Source: JBBRMW01 sp965246845 | GTDB taxonomy: Bacteria; Chloroflexota; Anaerolineae; Aggregatilineales; UBA2796 | Length of the DNA: 64,000 nucleotides | Direction of reading: 5' to 3' | Assembly: GCA_965246845.1 (NCBI GenBank) | Contig: CBDFFR010000008.1 | Location: 372,001 to 436,000, forward strand | Part shown: positions 18,765-27,618 of the stretch, piece after piece | Layout: each line of letters opens with the position of its first letter | Position numbering within the stretch: the stretch's first letter is position 1 | The notes under the pieces: model-generated | What the model saw: the letters and a program-made list of their open reading frames with translations, nothing else | Told to the model about the DNA's origin: nothing | Databases searched by the model: none | Position numbers and translations under genes: made by a program

Positions 18765-19631
18765 ATGCTACTCCTCTCATTTTTGCAACAAAACGCGGGC
18801 TTGCTCGTTATCGCGGCGTGTCTGGTGCTGCTCGTCGGCGTCGTCGCGGGCGCGTTCGCTGGGCGCAGGGTCATTCGTTATCTGGCGGTGGCGTCGCTGC
18901 TGATGGGCGCGATAGGCATGATCGGCGGCTCGCTTGGAGCGGCATTGAACAACGATCTTTCTCTGCTCCCGCTGGTGTTCGCCTTTGGGGTCGGGCTGCT
19001 CCTGATCGGGGCGATTCAACTGCTTCTCGAAATTCGGCGCAAGGCAGCTACCAAACCGGGCGGGCTGGTGCTGGCGGTCGCGTTGCTCGTGTTGACGAGC
19101 GGGCTACTGTTACCTGTGCTGCCGGGGCAATTCGCGGCCACGCCGCCGCCTTCGGCAACGCCTACATTCGCCACCCTGACGCGCACGCTTGCGCCAACCC
19201 GCACCCTCGCGCAGACCTACACGCCGACCCTCGCGCCGAGCGAGACGCCGACCTTTACCCCGCTGCCCACGCTCACACTGACGTTTACGCGCCTGCCGTA
19301 TGCGCCGCCGACGCTGCCCTCGTTCGTGCCACCCACTGCGTCGACCTTCGATAGCGCGCTATCGACCGCCACTGCTGCAAACGGGTCACGTACCGCGACT
19401 TCGCCTGCAAATGGTGCGGGGTGTACCGTCTCGCCTTTCCGCAATGTCAATCTGCGCGCCCAGCCGGATTCGACTTCGGCGCTGCTCGCGACGGTTCCCG
19501 CCGGAACCGCACTTGAGGGTACGGCGCAGGTGACGGGCTGGTATCGCGTGCGCTACGGGGAACTTGCGGGGTGGGTCACGAAGGAATTCAGCAGCGGGTC
19601 GAGCGCGTGCGTGTCGCTCAAAGCACCGTGA
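18765..19631 (+). CDS. membrane-anchored bacterial SH3-domain protein
   Basis: 288 residues. Three hydrophobic segments (about residues 10-35, 40-58 and 65-85) plus a fourth near 98-118 place the N-terminus in the membrane. A Thr/Pro-rich linker (residues about 125-215, repeating TPT, LAPT and TFTPLPT) leads outside to a C-terminal SH3_3-type domain (NVNLRAQPDSTSALLATVPAGTAL, then GWYRVRYGELAGWV). Such domains typically bind cell-wall peptides. It is divergent from the giant repeat protein with only 56 bases between starts, so the promoters must overlap. No ribosome binding site is seen before the ATG. A CATAAT lies just upstream, so a leaderless mRNA is possible. Confidence 0.8.
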   Translation: MLLLSFLQQNAGLLVIAACLVLLVGVVAGAFAGRRVIRYLAVASLLMGAIGMIGGSLGAALNNDLSLLPLVFAFGVGLLLIGAIQLLLEIRRKAATKPGGLVLAVALLVLTSGLLLPVLPGQFAATPPPSATPTFATLTRTLAPTRTLAQTYTPTLAPSETPTFTPLPTLTLTFTRLPYAPPTLPSFVPPTASTFDSALSTATAANGSRTATSPANGAGCTVSPFRNVNLRAQPDSTSALLATVPAGTALEGTAQVTGWYRVRYGELAGWVTKEFSSGSSACVSLKAP

Positions 19632-19692
19632 AGCGTCTGACAGGGATAGCCGTTGTGGGTAATGGCAGGGCAACCGCATCAAAATCAAAAGC

Positions 19693-19762
19693 GTGGGCGG
19701 ACACGCAGGTCCGCCCCTACGGGAGACGCGCTATGTAGGGGCGGACCGATGTGTCCGCCCGC
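19693..19762. repeat. dispersed hairpin repeat, copy 4 (two units in opposite orientation)
   Basis: GTGGGCGGACACGCAGGTCC.. and GTAGGGGCGGACCGATGTG.. face each other across 20 bases. Co-directional genes flank it. Confidence 0.85.
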
Positions 19763-19893
19763 GACGGGACGCTGCGTCTCCGTTGGATGCATTTGCCCTG
19801 GATTCAATAGCTTAATGGTTGATCGGGCGCGAAAATATTGTTAAATTTAGCGGGGCGAGTGATATTCATATTCGTACCGAAGAGGTCTGCATT

Positions 19894-20835
19894 ATGGTTC
19901 GGCTGAGAAGTACCCTGATTGCGTTGATCATGGCTGGCCTCATAGTCGCAAGTGTCACGAACCGCGCGGCAAATGCGCAAGCGTTGCAATGCCCGGAGAT
20001 CGTCAAGCAGGCGTTGCAACAGGTCGAACAGCTTTGCGCCGCCGTCGGGCGCGGCAAGATGTGTTACGGCAACAGCGCCGTCACGACTGAATCCACAGGC
20101 GCAGCGCTGGCCTTCGCCAGACCGGGCGACATCGCGGACCTGAGCGCGGTCAAGCGGCTGACGCTCTCCGGCTACGACCAGAAGACCGGGACGTGGGGCG
20201 TCGTCATGATGCGCGTGCAGGCCGGGTTGCCGGATAGCGCGCCGGGACAGGCCGTGACGATGATCCTGCTGGGCGATACGCAGTTCGCGCCCGTCGCGGG
20301 AAGCAAAGGCGCGCAGGCCTACTTTTTCAAAACCGGTTCCGGCACGCCGGGCTGCAAGCAGATGCCTGCGAACGGTATGCTGCTCGAAAGCCCGACCGGG
20401 AAGCAAAAGGCGCAGCTTACGCTCAACGGCGTGGACCTGAGCATCGGCTCGCGTGTGTACCTGACGATCAGCACGAAAAGCGCGCAGCCCAGACTCGAAG
20501 TCTATACGCTGGAAGGCGAAGTCGAGGTGACTGTCGACGGCGAGACGCAGATTGCCAGTGAGGGGCAGAACGTTGGCGTGCCACTCGACGAGAATTTTGA
20601 AGCCGACGATGTGCCGTCGGAACCTGTCGAGGAAGATCCACCTACGATTGACGCGCTTCCGGTCGATTTAATTGACCAGCTCGAAACAGAATTCGAGGAC
20701 TCGAACGGTGGGGTCGCGACCCCGGAAGCGGGCGACGCAACACCGACTCCGCCCGAATCAGGCAACACGGACGCGACGCCCGACGCACCAGCGAGCGAAC
20801 CCACGCCTGCCGGTGCGGATTCGCCGAGCGAATAA
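19894..20835 (+). CDS. secreted FecR-like domain protein
   Basis: 313 residues. The start at 19894 has AGAGGT upstream and a signal peptide (MVRLRSTLIALIMAGLIVAS, cleavage near ANAQA). The frame opens earlier (19819) but without signal or site. The mature N-terminus is Cys-containing (ALQCPEIVKQALQQVEQLC, RGKMCYGN). Near residues 205-235 a FecR-like stretch (LEVYTLEGEVEVTVDGETQ, EGQNVGVPL) is visible; this beta-rich fold is widespread in surface proteins. The C-terminal 90 residues are acidic and Pro/Thr-rich with no membrane segment. Function unknown; probably extracellular. Confidence 0.7.
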   Translation: MVRLRSTLIALIMAGLIVASVTNRAANAQALQCPEIVKQALQQVEQLCAAVGRGKMCYGNSAVTTESTGAALAFARPGDIADLSAVKRLTLSGYDQKTGTWGVVMMRVQAGLPDSAPGQAVTMILLGDTQFAPVAGSKGAQAYFFKTGSGTPGCKQMPANGMLLESPTGKQKAQLTLNGVDLSIGSRVYLTISTKSAQPRLEVYTLEGEVEVTVDGETQIASEGQNVGVPLDENFEADDVPSEPVEEDPPTIDALPVDLIDQLETEFEDSNGGVATPEAGDATPTPPESGNTDATPDAPASEPTPAGADSPSE

Positions 20836-20893
20836 CAGCGCGATTAAGCGTCTGCGTGTACACTGTGCCGCAACACGGGACGGAAACATCACC

Positions 20894-22384
20894 ATGCGCG
20901 AGACAGTCCTCTTCTACAATCCGCTCAGTACGTCGCCGGGCAAGCACCCGCTCCCGCTCTCGTTGATGGCCGTCGCCGCCGTCGTCGCGCGCGATTACGA
21001 TATAGAATTCATCGACGGCAACCTCATCGCGGACCCGGCGGCGCAGATCATCGACCGGGCGCGTGATACGCACGCCAAACTGCTCGCGGTGACGGTCATG
21101 CCCGGTCCGCAGTTGCGGCAGGCGGTCGCGGTTTGTCGCAAGGTGAAGGCGGCGCTGCCCGGCCTGCTGATCGTGTGGGGCGGCTATTTCCCGACGCAGC
21201 ACTCGGATGTAATTATTCAGGATGGCTGCGTCGATTTTTGTATCGAAGGGCAAGGCGAAGCGCCATTCCGCAAGCTGGTCGATACGGTCTATCATGGCGG
21301 CGCGTTGAGCGATGTGCCGAGCCTGTGGTATCGCGAAGCGGATGGCACGCCGCGCCAGACGTTGCGCGCGCCGAATGTCCAGCTCGACGGGTTGCCCTGG
21401 TTTCCGTATGAACGGCTGGATATGCCCGCCTACCGTCGTGGTAACTATCTCGGCAAGGTGGTCTACAACCACAACACCAGCTTCGGCTGCCCGTATGCGT
21501 GCAATTTCTGCGCGGTGGTCGCACTCAGCAAACGGCGCTGGATCGCGGAATCGGGCAAGCGCGTCGGCGACGTCGTGACGCACCTGCACGACCGCTACGG
21601 CGCGACCGGGATCGAATTTCACGATATGGATTTCTTCGTCTCGGAAGAGCGCACCGCCGACATTGCGGAGCGGATCACCGGGCTTGGCGTGAACTGGTGG
21701 GCGCTTGGCCGCGTCGATACGCTGATGACCTATAGCGACGATACATGGCGCAAGGTGAAGGCCAGCGGCGCGAAGATGATTTTCATGGGTGCGGAAAGCG
21801 GCAGCGATGAGGTCCTCGCGCGTATGAACAAGGGCGGCAAGAGCAGCACGGAAAGCACACTCGCAATCGCCGCGAAGCTGCGCGAGCTGGGCATCGTCCC
21901 GGAATTCTCGTTCGTCCTCGGCAACCCGCCCGACCCGATGGCCGACATCGAGCAGAGCATCGGATTCATTAAGAAACTCAAGAAAATCAACCCGGCGTCG
22001 GAATTGATCCTCTATCTGTATACGCCCGTCCCGCAGGAGAACAGCGAACTTTACGAAGCGGCCAAGCACGCCGGGTTCAAGTTCCCGGAAACGCTGGATG
22101 AGTGGGTCAACGACGAGTGGGAGAATTTCGCGCTCCGGCGCAGCGCCGATTTGCCCTGGATCAAGCCGACGCCGCATCGCCGTGTGCGCAATTTCGAGGC
22201 GGTGGTGAACGCGGTCTACCCGACGACGACCGATATGCGGTTGCAATCGAACGGGATGATGCGCGCGCTCCTCAAGGGCTTGAGCGGGTGGCGCTACAAG
22301 GTCGATTTTTATGACTGGCCGTATGAACTCAAGGCGCTGCAACGGCTGATCCACTACCGCCGCCCGGAGACGACCGGGTTATAA
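20894..22384 (+). CDS. B12-binding-type radical SAM protein
   Basis: 496 residues. The start at 20894 (MRETVLFYNPLS) begins directly with the cobalamin-binding-like fold, where family members begin; the open frame extends upstream into the previous gene. N-terminal domain (1-140) has LLAVTVMPGPQLRQA and IVWGGYFPT, but no DxHxxG cobalamin-ligand motif. The radical SAM domain carries FGCPYACNFC (Cys199, Cys203, Cys206) for the 4Fe-4S cluster, then EFHDMDFFVSEE and MGAESGSDEVLARMNKG. This layout is typical of the large BchE/hopanoid/methylthiotransferase-like group. The substrate cannot be assigned. Its neighbours (a secreted protein, guanylate kinase) give no pathway clue. Confidence 0.85.
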   Translation: MRETVLFYNPLSTSPGKHPLPLSLMAVAAVVARDYDIEFIDGNLIADPAAQIIDRARDTHAKLLAVTVMPGPQLRQAVAVCRKVKAALPGLLIVWGGYFPTQHSDVIIQDGCVDFCIEGQGEAPFRKLVDTVYHGGALSDVPSLWYREADGTPRQTLRAPNVQLDGLPWFPYERLDMPAYRRGNYLGKVVYNHNTSFGCPYACNFCAVVALSKRRWIAESGKRVGDVVTHLHDRYGATGIEFHDMDFFVSEERTADIAERITGLGVNWWALGRVDTLMTYSDDTWRKVKASGAKMIFMGAESGSDEVLARMNKGGKSSTESTLAIAAKLRELGIVPEFSFVLGNPPDPMADIEQSIGFIKKLKKINPASELILYLYTPVPQENSELYEAAKHAGFKFPETLDEWVNDEWENFALRRSADLPWIKPTPHRRVRNFEAVVNAVYPTTTDMRLQSNGMMRALLKGLSGWRYKVDFYDWPYELKALQRLIHYRRPETTGL

Positions 22385-22487
22385 CGCGGGCAACTGCGCG
22401 AATTCATGATATTTTCAAATGCGCGGTGCGGCTTGCGTGGCTGTTTCTGATAGAATAGCCAGACCAGCATCGAACAAGGACCGACTC

Positions 22488-23111
22488 ATGACAGACCGCG
22501 TTACCCCGACCGCACCTCCGCAAATCACATGCCGGGGGCTGCTCTTCGTGCTGGTCGGACCTTCCGGCGCGGGCAAGAATACGATCATGGGCGAAGTTCT
22601 ACGCGCTGTCCCCGAAATTCGCCAGATGCCGACCGCGACCACGCGCGCGATGCGGACGGGCGAACAGCACGGCGTTCAGCATTTTTTCGTATCGGGCGAG
22701 GAATTTCAGCGAATGCTCGCGGCGGGTGAACTGGTGGAACATCAGGAGGTGCTGCCGGGGCGCTTCTATGGCACGATGCGCCGGGAGATCGAGGTCGCGC
22801 TCTTTGCGCAGCACGAGATGCGGATCGCGGACATTGAGATTTACGGCGCGCAGGCATTGAAGAGCGCATTTCCGCAAAACGTCGTCACCATTTTTATCGA
22901 ACCGCCGACCTTCGAGGCATTGGAAGCGCGCATCCGGGCGCGCGGCGGCGCGAGCGAGCAGGAAATTCAGGAGCGGCTCGAACGGGCGCGTGTCGAACTG
23001 CGTTACGCGGAGCAGACGGATTATCGCGTGCGCAACGACGATCTGGACGTGGCGGCGCACGCGGTTATTGAACTGGTACGGCATGTCGCGATAGACGCGG
23101 GCTGTCTGTAG
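22488..23111 (+). CDS. gmk: guanylate kinase
   Basis: 207 residues. Catalyses GMP + ATP to GDP + ADP in the cytoplasm. The start at 22488 has AAGGA 8 bases upstream. The P-loop is GPSGAGKNT (residues 24-32); Asn follows the Lys where Ser, Thr or Gly is usual. The GMP-binding segment is ATTRAMRTGEQHGVQHFFVS, with the later VEHQEVLPGRFYGT loop. The lid and C-terminal helices (ARIRARGGASEQEIQERL) are conserved. Length is normal for bacterial Gmk. It is not in the usual remA/gmk/rpoZ neighbourhood. A PhnN-like ribosyl-bisphosphate kinase is less likely because the GMP-binding residues are kept. Confidence 0.85.
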   Translation: MTDRVTPTAPPQITCRGLLFVLVGPSGAGKNTIMGEVLRAVPEIRQMPTATTRAMRTGEQHGVQHFFVSGEEFQRMLAAGELVEHQEVLPGRFYGTMRREIEVALFAQHEMRIADIEIYGAQALKSAFPQNVVTIFIEPPTFEALEARIRARGGASEQEIQERLERARVELRYAEQTDYRVRNDDLDVAAHAVIELVRHVAIDAGCL

Positions 23112-23129
23112 CGCGCGGCAGACGAGCGG

Positions 23130-24221
23130 CTACCGCGTCCAGGTGAACGAGACGGGCGGCGTCTTCTCACCCAGCACAATCGCCACACCATCCGGTCCGA
23201 GCCGCGCGACGCCGACCTGCCAATAGATCGTGTGCGGACCCGGCTCGCGCGGCAGGTCTTCGGGCGTGAGCAGGTAGGAGACATCCTGCGTCGTCTTCTG
23301 GAAATTGCGTGCAGGCGCACCCGGCACGGCCTCACTCATCAGGATCAGATACACCTCGTCCGGCGCGAGGATGCCGCCCGGTGGGAGCCATTGCAGCCGC
23401 ACCTGCCCCGTGATGCTGTCGCCATTACGGGGCGCGAGGACGCGCGGCGCGACATAAGCGGGGGTCGCCGTCGCGGTCTCGCTCCCGGTGAGGGTCGGCG
23501 TGACGGTGGCGGTCGGCGGCGGTCCCGGCAGCCTGATCTTCATCCCGACCGAGAGCAGCACGCGGCAGCCCGCCTGTCCAAGCGGCGCATCCAGCTTGCA
23601 CCCGCCGCAATTCAGGCCATCCGGGAGCGGGTTCAATTGGCACATCACGCCGAGCGGCACGCCGTAGATCAGCTCAAGCAGCAGCGTCGTATCGCCTTTC
23701 GTCACGATATGGTAAATGTACGTCATCGCGCCGCGCGTCGGCAGGACAGCCTCAATTGCGGCGCGTGTCTTCTCGTAGCCTTCGGGCGTCGGCGTCATCG
23801 TGCGGATCGGCAGGCAATACGTCCCGCCTTCGCTGATGATATTGCTGCCCGGCGGCATGTTGTTCAGTTCGCGGAATGCCGGAATCACGGACGTGTCGTA
23901 GCCGTTGTTCGCGAGGATGATATACAGCGTATCGCCCTTGCGCGCGGTGACGCAATTCGGCTTCGCGGTTGCGGTCGGGACGATGGCATTCACCACCGCA
24001 ACGGGCGACGACTCGCCGGGCGTGGGCGTGATCATCGGTCGGAAGGAGGGCGTCGGTCCAAGCGTGACGACGCTGGTAGGCGCGGGCGAGGCAGAGGCGG
24101 GCAGCGTCAACGTGGGCGGCGCTTGCGTTGGGATTACTGTCGGAGTCGAGGGCGGCTGCGGGTTGCTGCTGCATCCGGCAAGCACGAGCAGCGCGAGAGC
24201 GCCGATAAATAGCTTCTTCAT
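23130..24221 (-). CDS. LysM-like lipoprotein, second of a tandem pair
   Basis: 363 residues. The start at 24221 has TAGGAG 9 bases upstream and a clear lipoprotein signal (MKKLFIGALALLVLAGC, lipobox LAGC). The frame extends 36 codons upstream but into the preceding gene. A Thr/Pro-rich linker follows, then two LysM-like modules (CVTARKGDTLYIILANNGYD and IYHIVTKGDTTLLLELIYG). The second is interrupted by a Cys-rich insert (NCGGCKLDAPLGQAGC). After another linker comes a C-terminal beta-rich domain (VRLQWLPPGGILAPDEVYLI, IYWQVGVARLGPDG). The same domain order occurs in the gene 12 bases upstream, so the two arose by duplication and are one operon. Likely peptidoglycan-binding on the outer face of the membrane. 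Confidence 0.8.
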   Translation of the reverse strand: MKKLFIGALALLVLAGCSSNPQPPSTPTVIPTQAPPTLTLPASASPAPTSVVTLGPTPSFRPMITPTPGESSPVAVVNAIVPTATAKPNCVTARKGDTLYIILANNGYDTSVIPAFRELNNMPPGSNIISEGGTYCLPIRTMTPTPEGYEKTRAAIEAVLPTRGAMTYIYHIVTKGDTTLLLELIYGVPLGVMCQLNPLPDGLNCGGCKLDAPLGQAGCRVLLSVGMKIRLPGPPPTATVTPTLTGSETATATPAYVAPRVLAPRNGDSITGQVRLQWLPPGGILAPDEVYLILMSEAVPGAPARNFQKTTQDVSYLLTPEDLPREPGPHTIYWQVGVARLGPDGVAIVLGEKTPPVSFTWTR

Positions 24222-24232
24222 AAAAATCGCTC

Positions 24233-25651
24233 CTAGCGTCCCTGCCAGACGAACGTGCGCGTCTCGGTAATGAACTGCGTCAGGTCCGGGATGATCCCGC
24301 CGTTTTCGACCGCGACGCCGACCATCCACTCGAATTCGTGCCGCTTGCCGTCGTTCGGCTGCACGTCGGGCGTGAGCGGATAGAACAAATCCTTCGTCGG
24401 GATGCGGTAGGTCTTGTTGATTGTCCGGTCCTTGAGGACGATCAAATAGACCTGTCCCTTCGAGAGGCGGTCGGAGGCGCTCCAGCGCAGCACCGGGAAA
24501 TCGCCCGCATCGAATAGCATATTGTTACCGGGACCGATAATGTACGGCGCGTTGTAAGTCGGCGTATAGGTCGGCGTCGGCGTTTCGCTGCCATTCGGGG
24601 TGAAGGTGAGCGTCGGCGTGGGCGTCGGGACGGGGACGCGCAGCCGCTGCCCGACCGAAAGCGAGACGGTGCAATCTTGGCCGCCTGCGGGCTGCCCATA
24701 ATCGCACTGGCTGAAGGCGGCGTTGATCTCCGGGTTGAGGTCGTGCAGGATTTTGATCGTCGCGCCGTATTTATAGGCAATCGTGATCGCGTTTTCGCCC
24801 GCCTTGACGGTATGCCACGCCTGACCGGGGATGAGCGTCGGCTCGACATCGCGCGCGTTGACCGCGAGGGGCGTCCCGGAGCCGACAGCCGCCGCGACGG
24901 GCGCACCTGTCGCGGTCGGCCAGGGGATTTGTATCGATTGCCCCACCTGCAAAACACTCGGACTACTCATGTTATTGAGTTCAAGCACCACCGGGAGCGC
25001 CGCACTGGAATAAATCCCGCAGCGCGCCATCAGCGCAGAGAGCGTATCGCCCTGTTTGGCCTTCTGGATGCACGGTCCGCGCGTCGGCGTGAGCGTCGCG
25101 CTTGGCGGGATGGTCGTCACAGTCGGCATATCGAGCGTAGGCAGCGCGACGAAGGGCGTATCGGTCGGGGTCAGCGACGGCGGGCGTGTGTTGGTCGGGG
25201 GCGCGGTCGGTTTGGCGGGCTGCGTGGCTGTGCCGGAGGGCGCGGCAGCAATCGCAGTCATCGCGCTGGCATCCGGGCTGCCGGGAATTGGCGTGACGGT
25301 TGTAAAAAACACCACTGCTTCGCTGGTGGGTTCAATCGGTGGAGCCGCCGCGCTGCGTTGAATGAAGAACGCCGCGCCCCCGCCAATCGCAAGCAATACG
25401 ACCGCGAGCATCAGCACGCCGCGTACAGGGAAGGCAGGCAGCGCACCCTCGTACAGATCATTTTCGCCGACGTCGGAGTTACCCGCACGCGGCGCGGCGA
25501 TTTGCGCTATATCATCCGGCGCGGGGCGCACAGGCCGCCGGATAGCGCCCGTCAACGCCGCGCCGCAGACAGGGCATTCCGCCGCCGTAAGCGGTGCGAC
25601 GGCGTGGCATATCGGGCATTGTTGCGTGCTGGTCGTGCGCCTGATCGTCAT
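24233..25651 (-). CDS. zinc-ribbon, single-TM, double-LysM protein
   Basis: 472 residues. The N-terminus is a zinc ribbon (CPICHAVAPLTAAECPVCGA). It is followed by one transmembrane helix (about residues 76-97, VLMLAVVLLAIGGGAAFFI), which leaves the ribbon in the cytoplasm. After a Thr/Pro-rich linker come two LysM modules: IQKAKQGDTLSALMARCGIY..QVGQSIQIPWP, and WHTVKAGENAITIAYKYG..LSVGQRLRVPVP. A C-terminal beta domain (FPVLRWSASDRLSKGQVYLI, HEFEWMVGVAVENGG) matches that of the downstream lipoprotein. The role is inferred as wall binding coupled to an inside zinc ribbon. No strong ribosome binding site is seen before the ATG. Two hairpin repeats lie just upstream. Confidence 0.82.
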   Translation of the reverse strand: MTIRRTTSTQQCPICHAVAPLTAAECPVCGAALTGAIRRPVRPAPDDIAQIAAPRAGNSDVGENDLYEGALPAFPVRGVLMLAVVLLAIGGGAAFFIQRSAAAPPIEPTSEAVVFFTTVTPIPGSPDASAMTAIAAAPSGTATQPAKPTAPPTNTRPPSLTPTDTPFVALPTLDMPTVTTIPPSATLTPTRGPCIQKAKQGDTLSALMARCGIYSSAALPVVLELNNMSSPSVLQVGQSIQIPWPTATGAPVAAAVGSGTPLAVNARDVEPTLIPGQAWHTVKAGENAITIAYKYGATIKILHDLNPEINAAFSQCDYGQPAGGQDCTVSLSVGQRLRVPVPTPTPTLTFTPNGSETPTPTYTPTYNAPYIIGPGNNMLFDAGDFPVLRWSASDRLSKGQVYLIVLKDRTINKTYRIPTKDLFYPLTPDVQPNDGKRHEFEWMVGVAVENGGIIPDLTQFITETRTFVWQGR

Positions 25652-25734
25652 GGCGGCGCATTGTACCAGATCGGGCGCGGCGTTCTATGAGCGGTTGATC
25701 AAAAGACGGATGTGTTGCAGTGAAATTGGAAATT

Positions 25735-25881
25735 GAGGACGGACACATGGGTCTGCCCCTACACCGCGCGGTTAATTGGAACAGGTGTGAACCTGCGTGT
25801 TTCAACGCGAGACATTGCGGTTTTCGTAGGGGCGGACCTGTGTGTCCGCCCTCAAAACGGGTCGGATTCATCCGACCCCCA
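25735..25881. repeat. dispersed hairpin repeat, copy 5 (three units)
   Basis: One unit at 25737-25765 (GGACGGACACATGGGTCTGC.., a degenerate arm), one at 25826-25851 (GTAGGGGCGGACCTGTGTG..) and one at 25857-25880 (GGGTCGGATTCATCCGACCC, a perfect hairpin). Confidence 0.85.
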
Positions 25882-25895
25882 CACCGGATCGCTCG

Positions 25896-26555
25896 TTAAC
25901 TATTCGCTTCGGACGCGCCGTTATCCTGCTCGAAAGTGCGTTCGTCCTTGTCGCCACCCGTGATCGGCAAGCCTGTGAAGACCTGCGCCGCACTTACATC
26001 GGATTCGCGCTGTTCGGAGTCGCCCTCGCCCTGCGTGGGGTGCTGGTCGGATGATGCGGTGTCGATGTCGGCGTTGCCGCCCATCTTCTCGGTATCGGAG
26101 TCTGCGCTCATATTTGGCCTCCCGGAAATGGCTGCAAAAAACTCATCGGCAATCGCTGGATTGCGTGCCGCGTCGTCGTCCGCGTGCGCGGAACCCGTCG
26201 CGTATTCGGTTGCAGAAATCTCGCTGTGCGTGTCGGGCGCGATGGCTTTGGCGTCTACAACGGCATCCGCGATATGCGGCGCTTGCTCTTCATGGTGCGC
26301 GTGTCCAGTGTAGAGCGGCGTCGAGAGGTCGTCGTAGCGCGTCCAGGGACGCGAGAGCGCACTCCACATGACGACTCCTGTAATGAGTCCAGCGATGCCG
26401 ACGATCATCAAAAAGCCAATAATGCCGTCGCTCGTCCCACGAATGACGCTCAGGAATATTGCCATGATGATGAAAGTCAGGCCACCACCCGCAAGAAACG
26501 CAAAGCTCTTGTTCCATTCGGTCATCGCGTTTACCTGAGTTGTTTGTGTCGCCAA
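25896..26555 (-). CDS. two-helix membrane protein with acidic hydrophilic tail
   Basis: 219 residues, function unrecognised. The start is TTG at 26555 because AAGGAG lies 8 bases upstream; an internal ATG at 26525 (MTEWNKSF) is the alternative. Two transmembrane helices (about residues 18-40 and 45-66) form a hairpin with both ends on the same side. The remaining 150 residues are polar and acidic, low in hydrophobics and probably disordered (HAHHEEQAPH, SADSDTEKMGG, GDKDERTFEQD). It is flanked by repeats on one side and divergent from the methyltransferase on the other. Confidence 0.6.
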   Translation of the reverse strand: MATQTTQVNAMTEWNKSFAFLAGGGLTFIIMAIFLSVIRGTSDGIIGFLMIVGIAGLITGVVMWSALSRPWTRYDDLSTPLYTGHAHHEEQAPHIADAVVDAKAIAPDTHSEISATEYATGSAHADDDAARNPAIADEFFAAISGRPNMSADSDTEKMGGNADIDTASSDQHPTQGEGDSEQRESDVSAAQVFTGLPITGGDKDERTFEQDNGASEANS

Positions 26556-26795
26556 GAGGGTCGCTCCTTGTTAAATGCTCGAAAAGCGGTGCTAGCCGCA
26601 TTTGAAATCTTGTAGAAAGTATAGCGCAAACGTATAGGAGAATCCCGGTTTCAGCCATTCGCCTTGATACAGGCCGCGCTTCTTGTGGGCAACGCGCTCA
26701 CCATTCGATATTATACGGGTTCCGCCCGGTGCTTTATCGACCGAATTCAGGGTGATCAGGCAATGGGAACGTAAATTTTCTGAGGATAGCAAACT

Positions 26796-27596
26796 ATGAA
26801 TTATGTTCACGGCTACTCCCCGCGAGAAAGTACAAGGCTTGTGGATCAAGCGACGACGCTGGCCGAGCTGCTGCACGCTGATACCGTGTATCCGGCAGGT
26901 AGTTCGGTGCTTGAAGCGGGCTGTGGTGTCGGCGCTCAAACTGTGGTTATGGCAAGAAATAATCCGAAAACACACTTTACATCGATTGATATATCCCGGA
27001 CTTCTCTTCAGACCGCAGCCAGCGTGATTGCCAGAGAAAATCTGTCGAACGTGACCTTCCAGAATGCTGATATTTTTGCGCTGCCCTATCCACCAGAAGC
27101 CTTCGACCACGTTTTCATTTGCTTTGTTCTGGAACATTTGCCGGACCCGCTCGCCGCACTCCGGTCTATCAAGCCGATACTGAAAAGGGGCGGCACAATC
27201 ACCGTAATCGAAGGCGATCACGGTTCAGCCTACTTTCACCCGCGTAGCTACCTTGCCTCACAGACAATCCAGTGCATGATCGATACTCAAGCGCGACTCG
27301 GCGGTAATTCGCTGATCGGTCGTCAGCTCTACCCGGTGCTTAAAAACGCAGGATTCGAGGAAATTTCCGTCTCGCCACGCATGGTTTATGTCGATTCGAG
27401 CAACCCTGCTCTGGTTGAAGGATTCACCCGCAACACCTTCATCGCGATGGTCGAAGGGGTGCGCGAGCAAGCAGTGACATCCGGGCTGATGAACGCGACG
27501 CAATGGGACGCCGGGATCACGGACCTCTATGCTTCGACGGGCGACGATGGTGTATTCTGTTACACCTTTTTCAAAGCGACCGCGATTTGCGAATAA
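26796..27596 (+). CDS. class I SAM-dependent methyltransferase
   Basis: 266 residues, cytoplasmic. GAGGA precedes ATG 26796. Motif I is VLEAGCGVGAQTVVMA (SAM glycine loop), then the acidic residue of TSIDIS, motif II-like NADIFALPYPPEAFDHVF and FVLEHLPDPLAALRSIKPIL (motif III). The N-terminal MNYVHGYSPRESTRLVDQA is typical of UbiE/MenG-like or small-molecule methyltransferases that carry a 'YDPREAERL' opening. The acceptor cannot be named. It is followed closely by the M3 peptidase (22-base gap), so they may be co-transcribed. Confidence 0.85.
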   Translation: MNYVHGYSPRESTRLVDQATTLAELLHADTVYPAGSSVLEAGCGVGAQTVVMARNNPKTHFTSIDISRTSLQTAASVIARENLSNVTFQNADIFALPYPPEAFDHVFICFVLEHLPDPLAALRSIKPILKRGGTITVIEGDHGSAYFHPRSYLASQTIQCMIDTQARLGGNSLIGRQLYPVLKNAGFEEISVSPRMVYVDSSNPALVEGFTRNTFIAMVEGVREQAVTSGLMNATQWDAGITDLYASTGDDGVFCYTFFKATAICE

Positions 27597-27618
27597 GCAC
27601 AACAAGGAGTTCGATACG

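Noticed and set aside
26586..26770. minus-strand reading ending TFALYFLQDFKCG downstream of the methyltransferase start
   Set aside because: It looks protein-like for about 55 codons but has no ATG/GTG start with a ribosome binding site and lies in a divergent promoter region.
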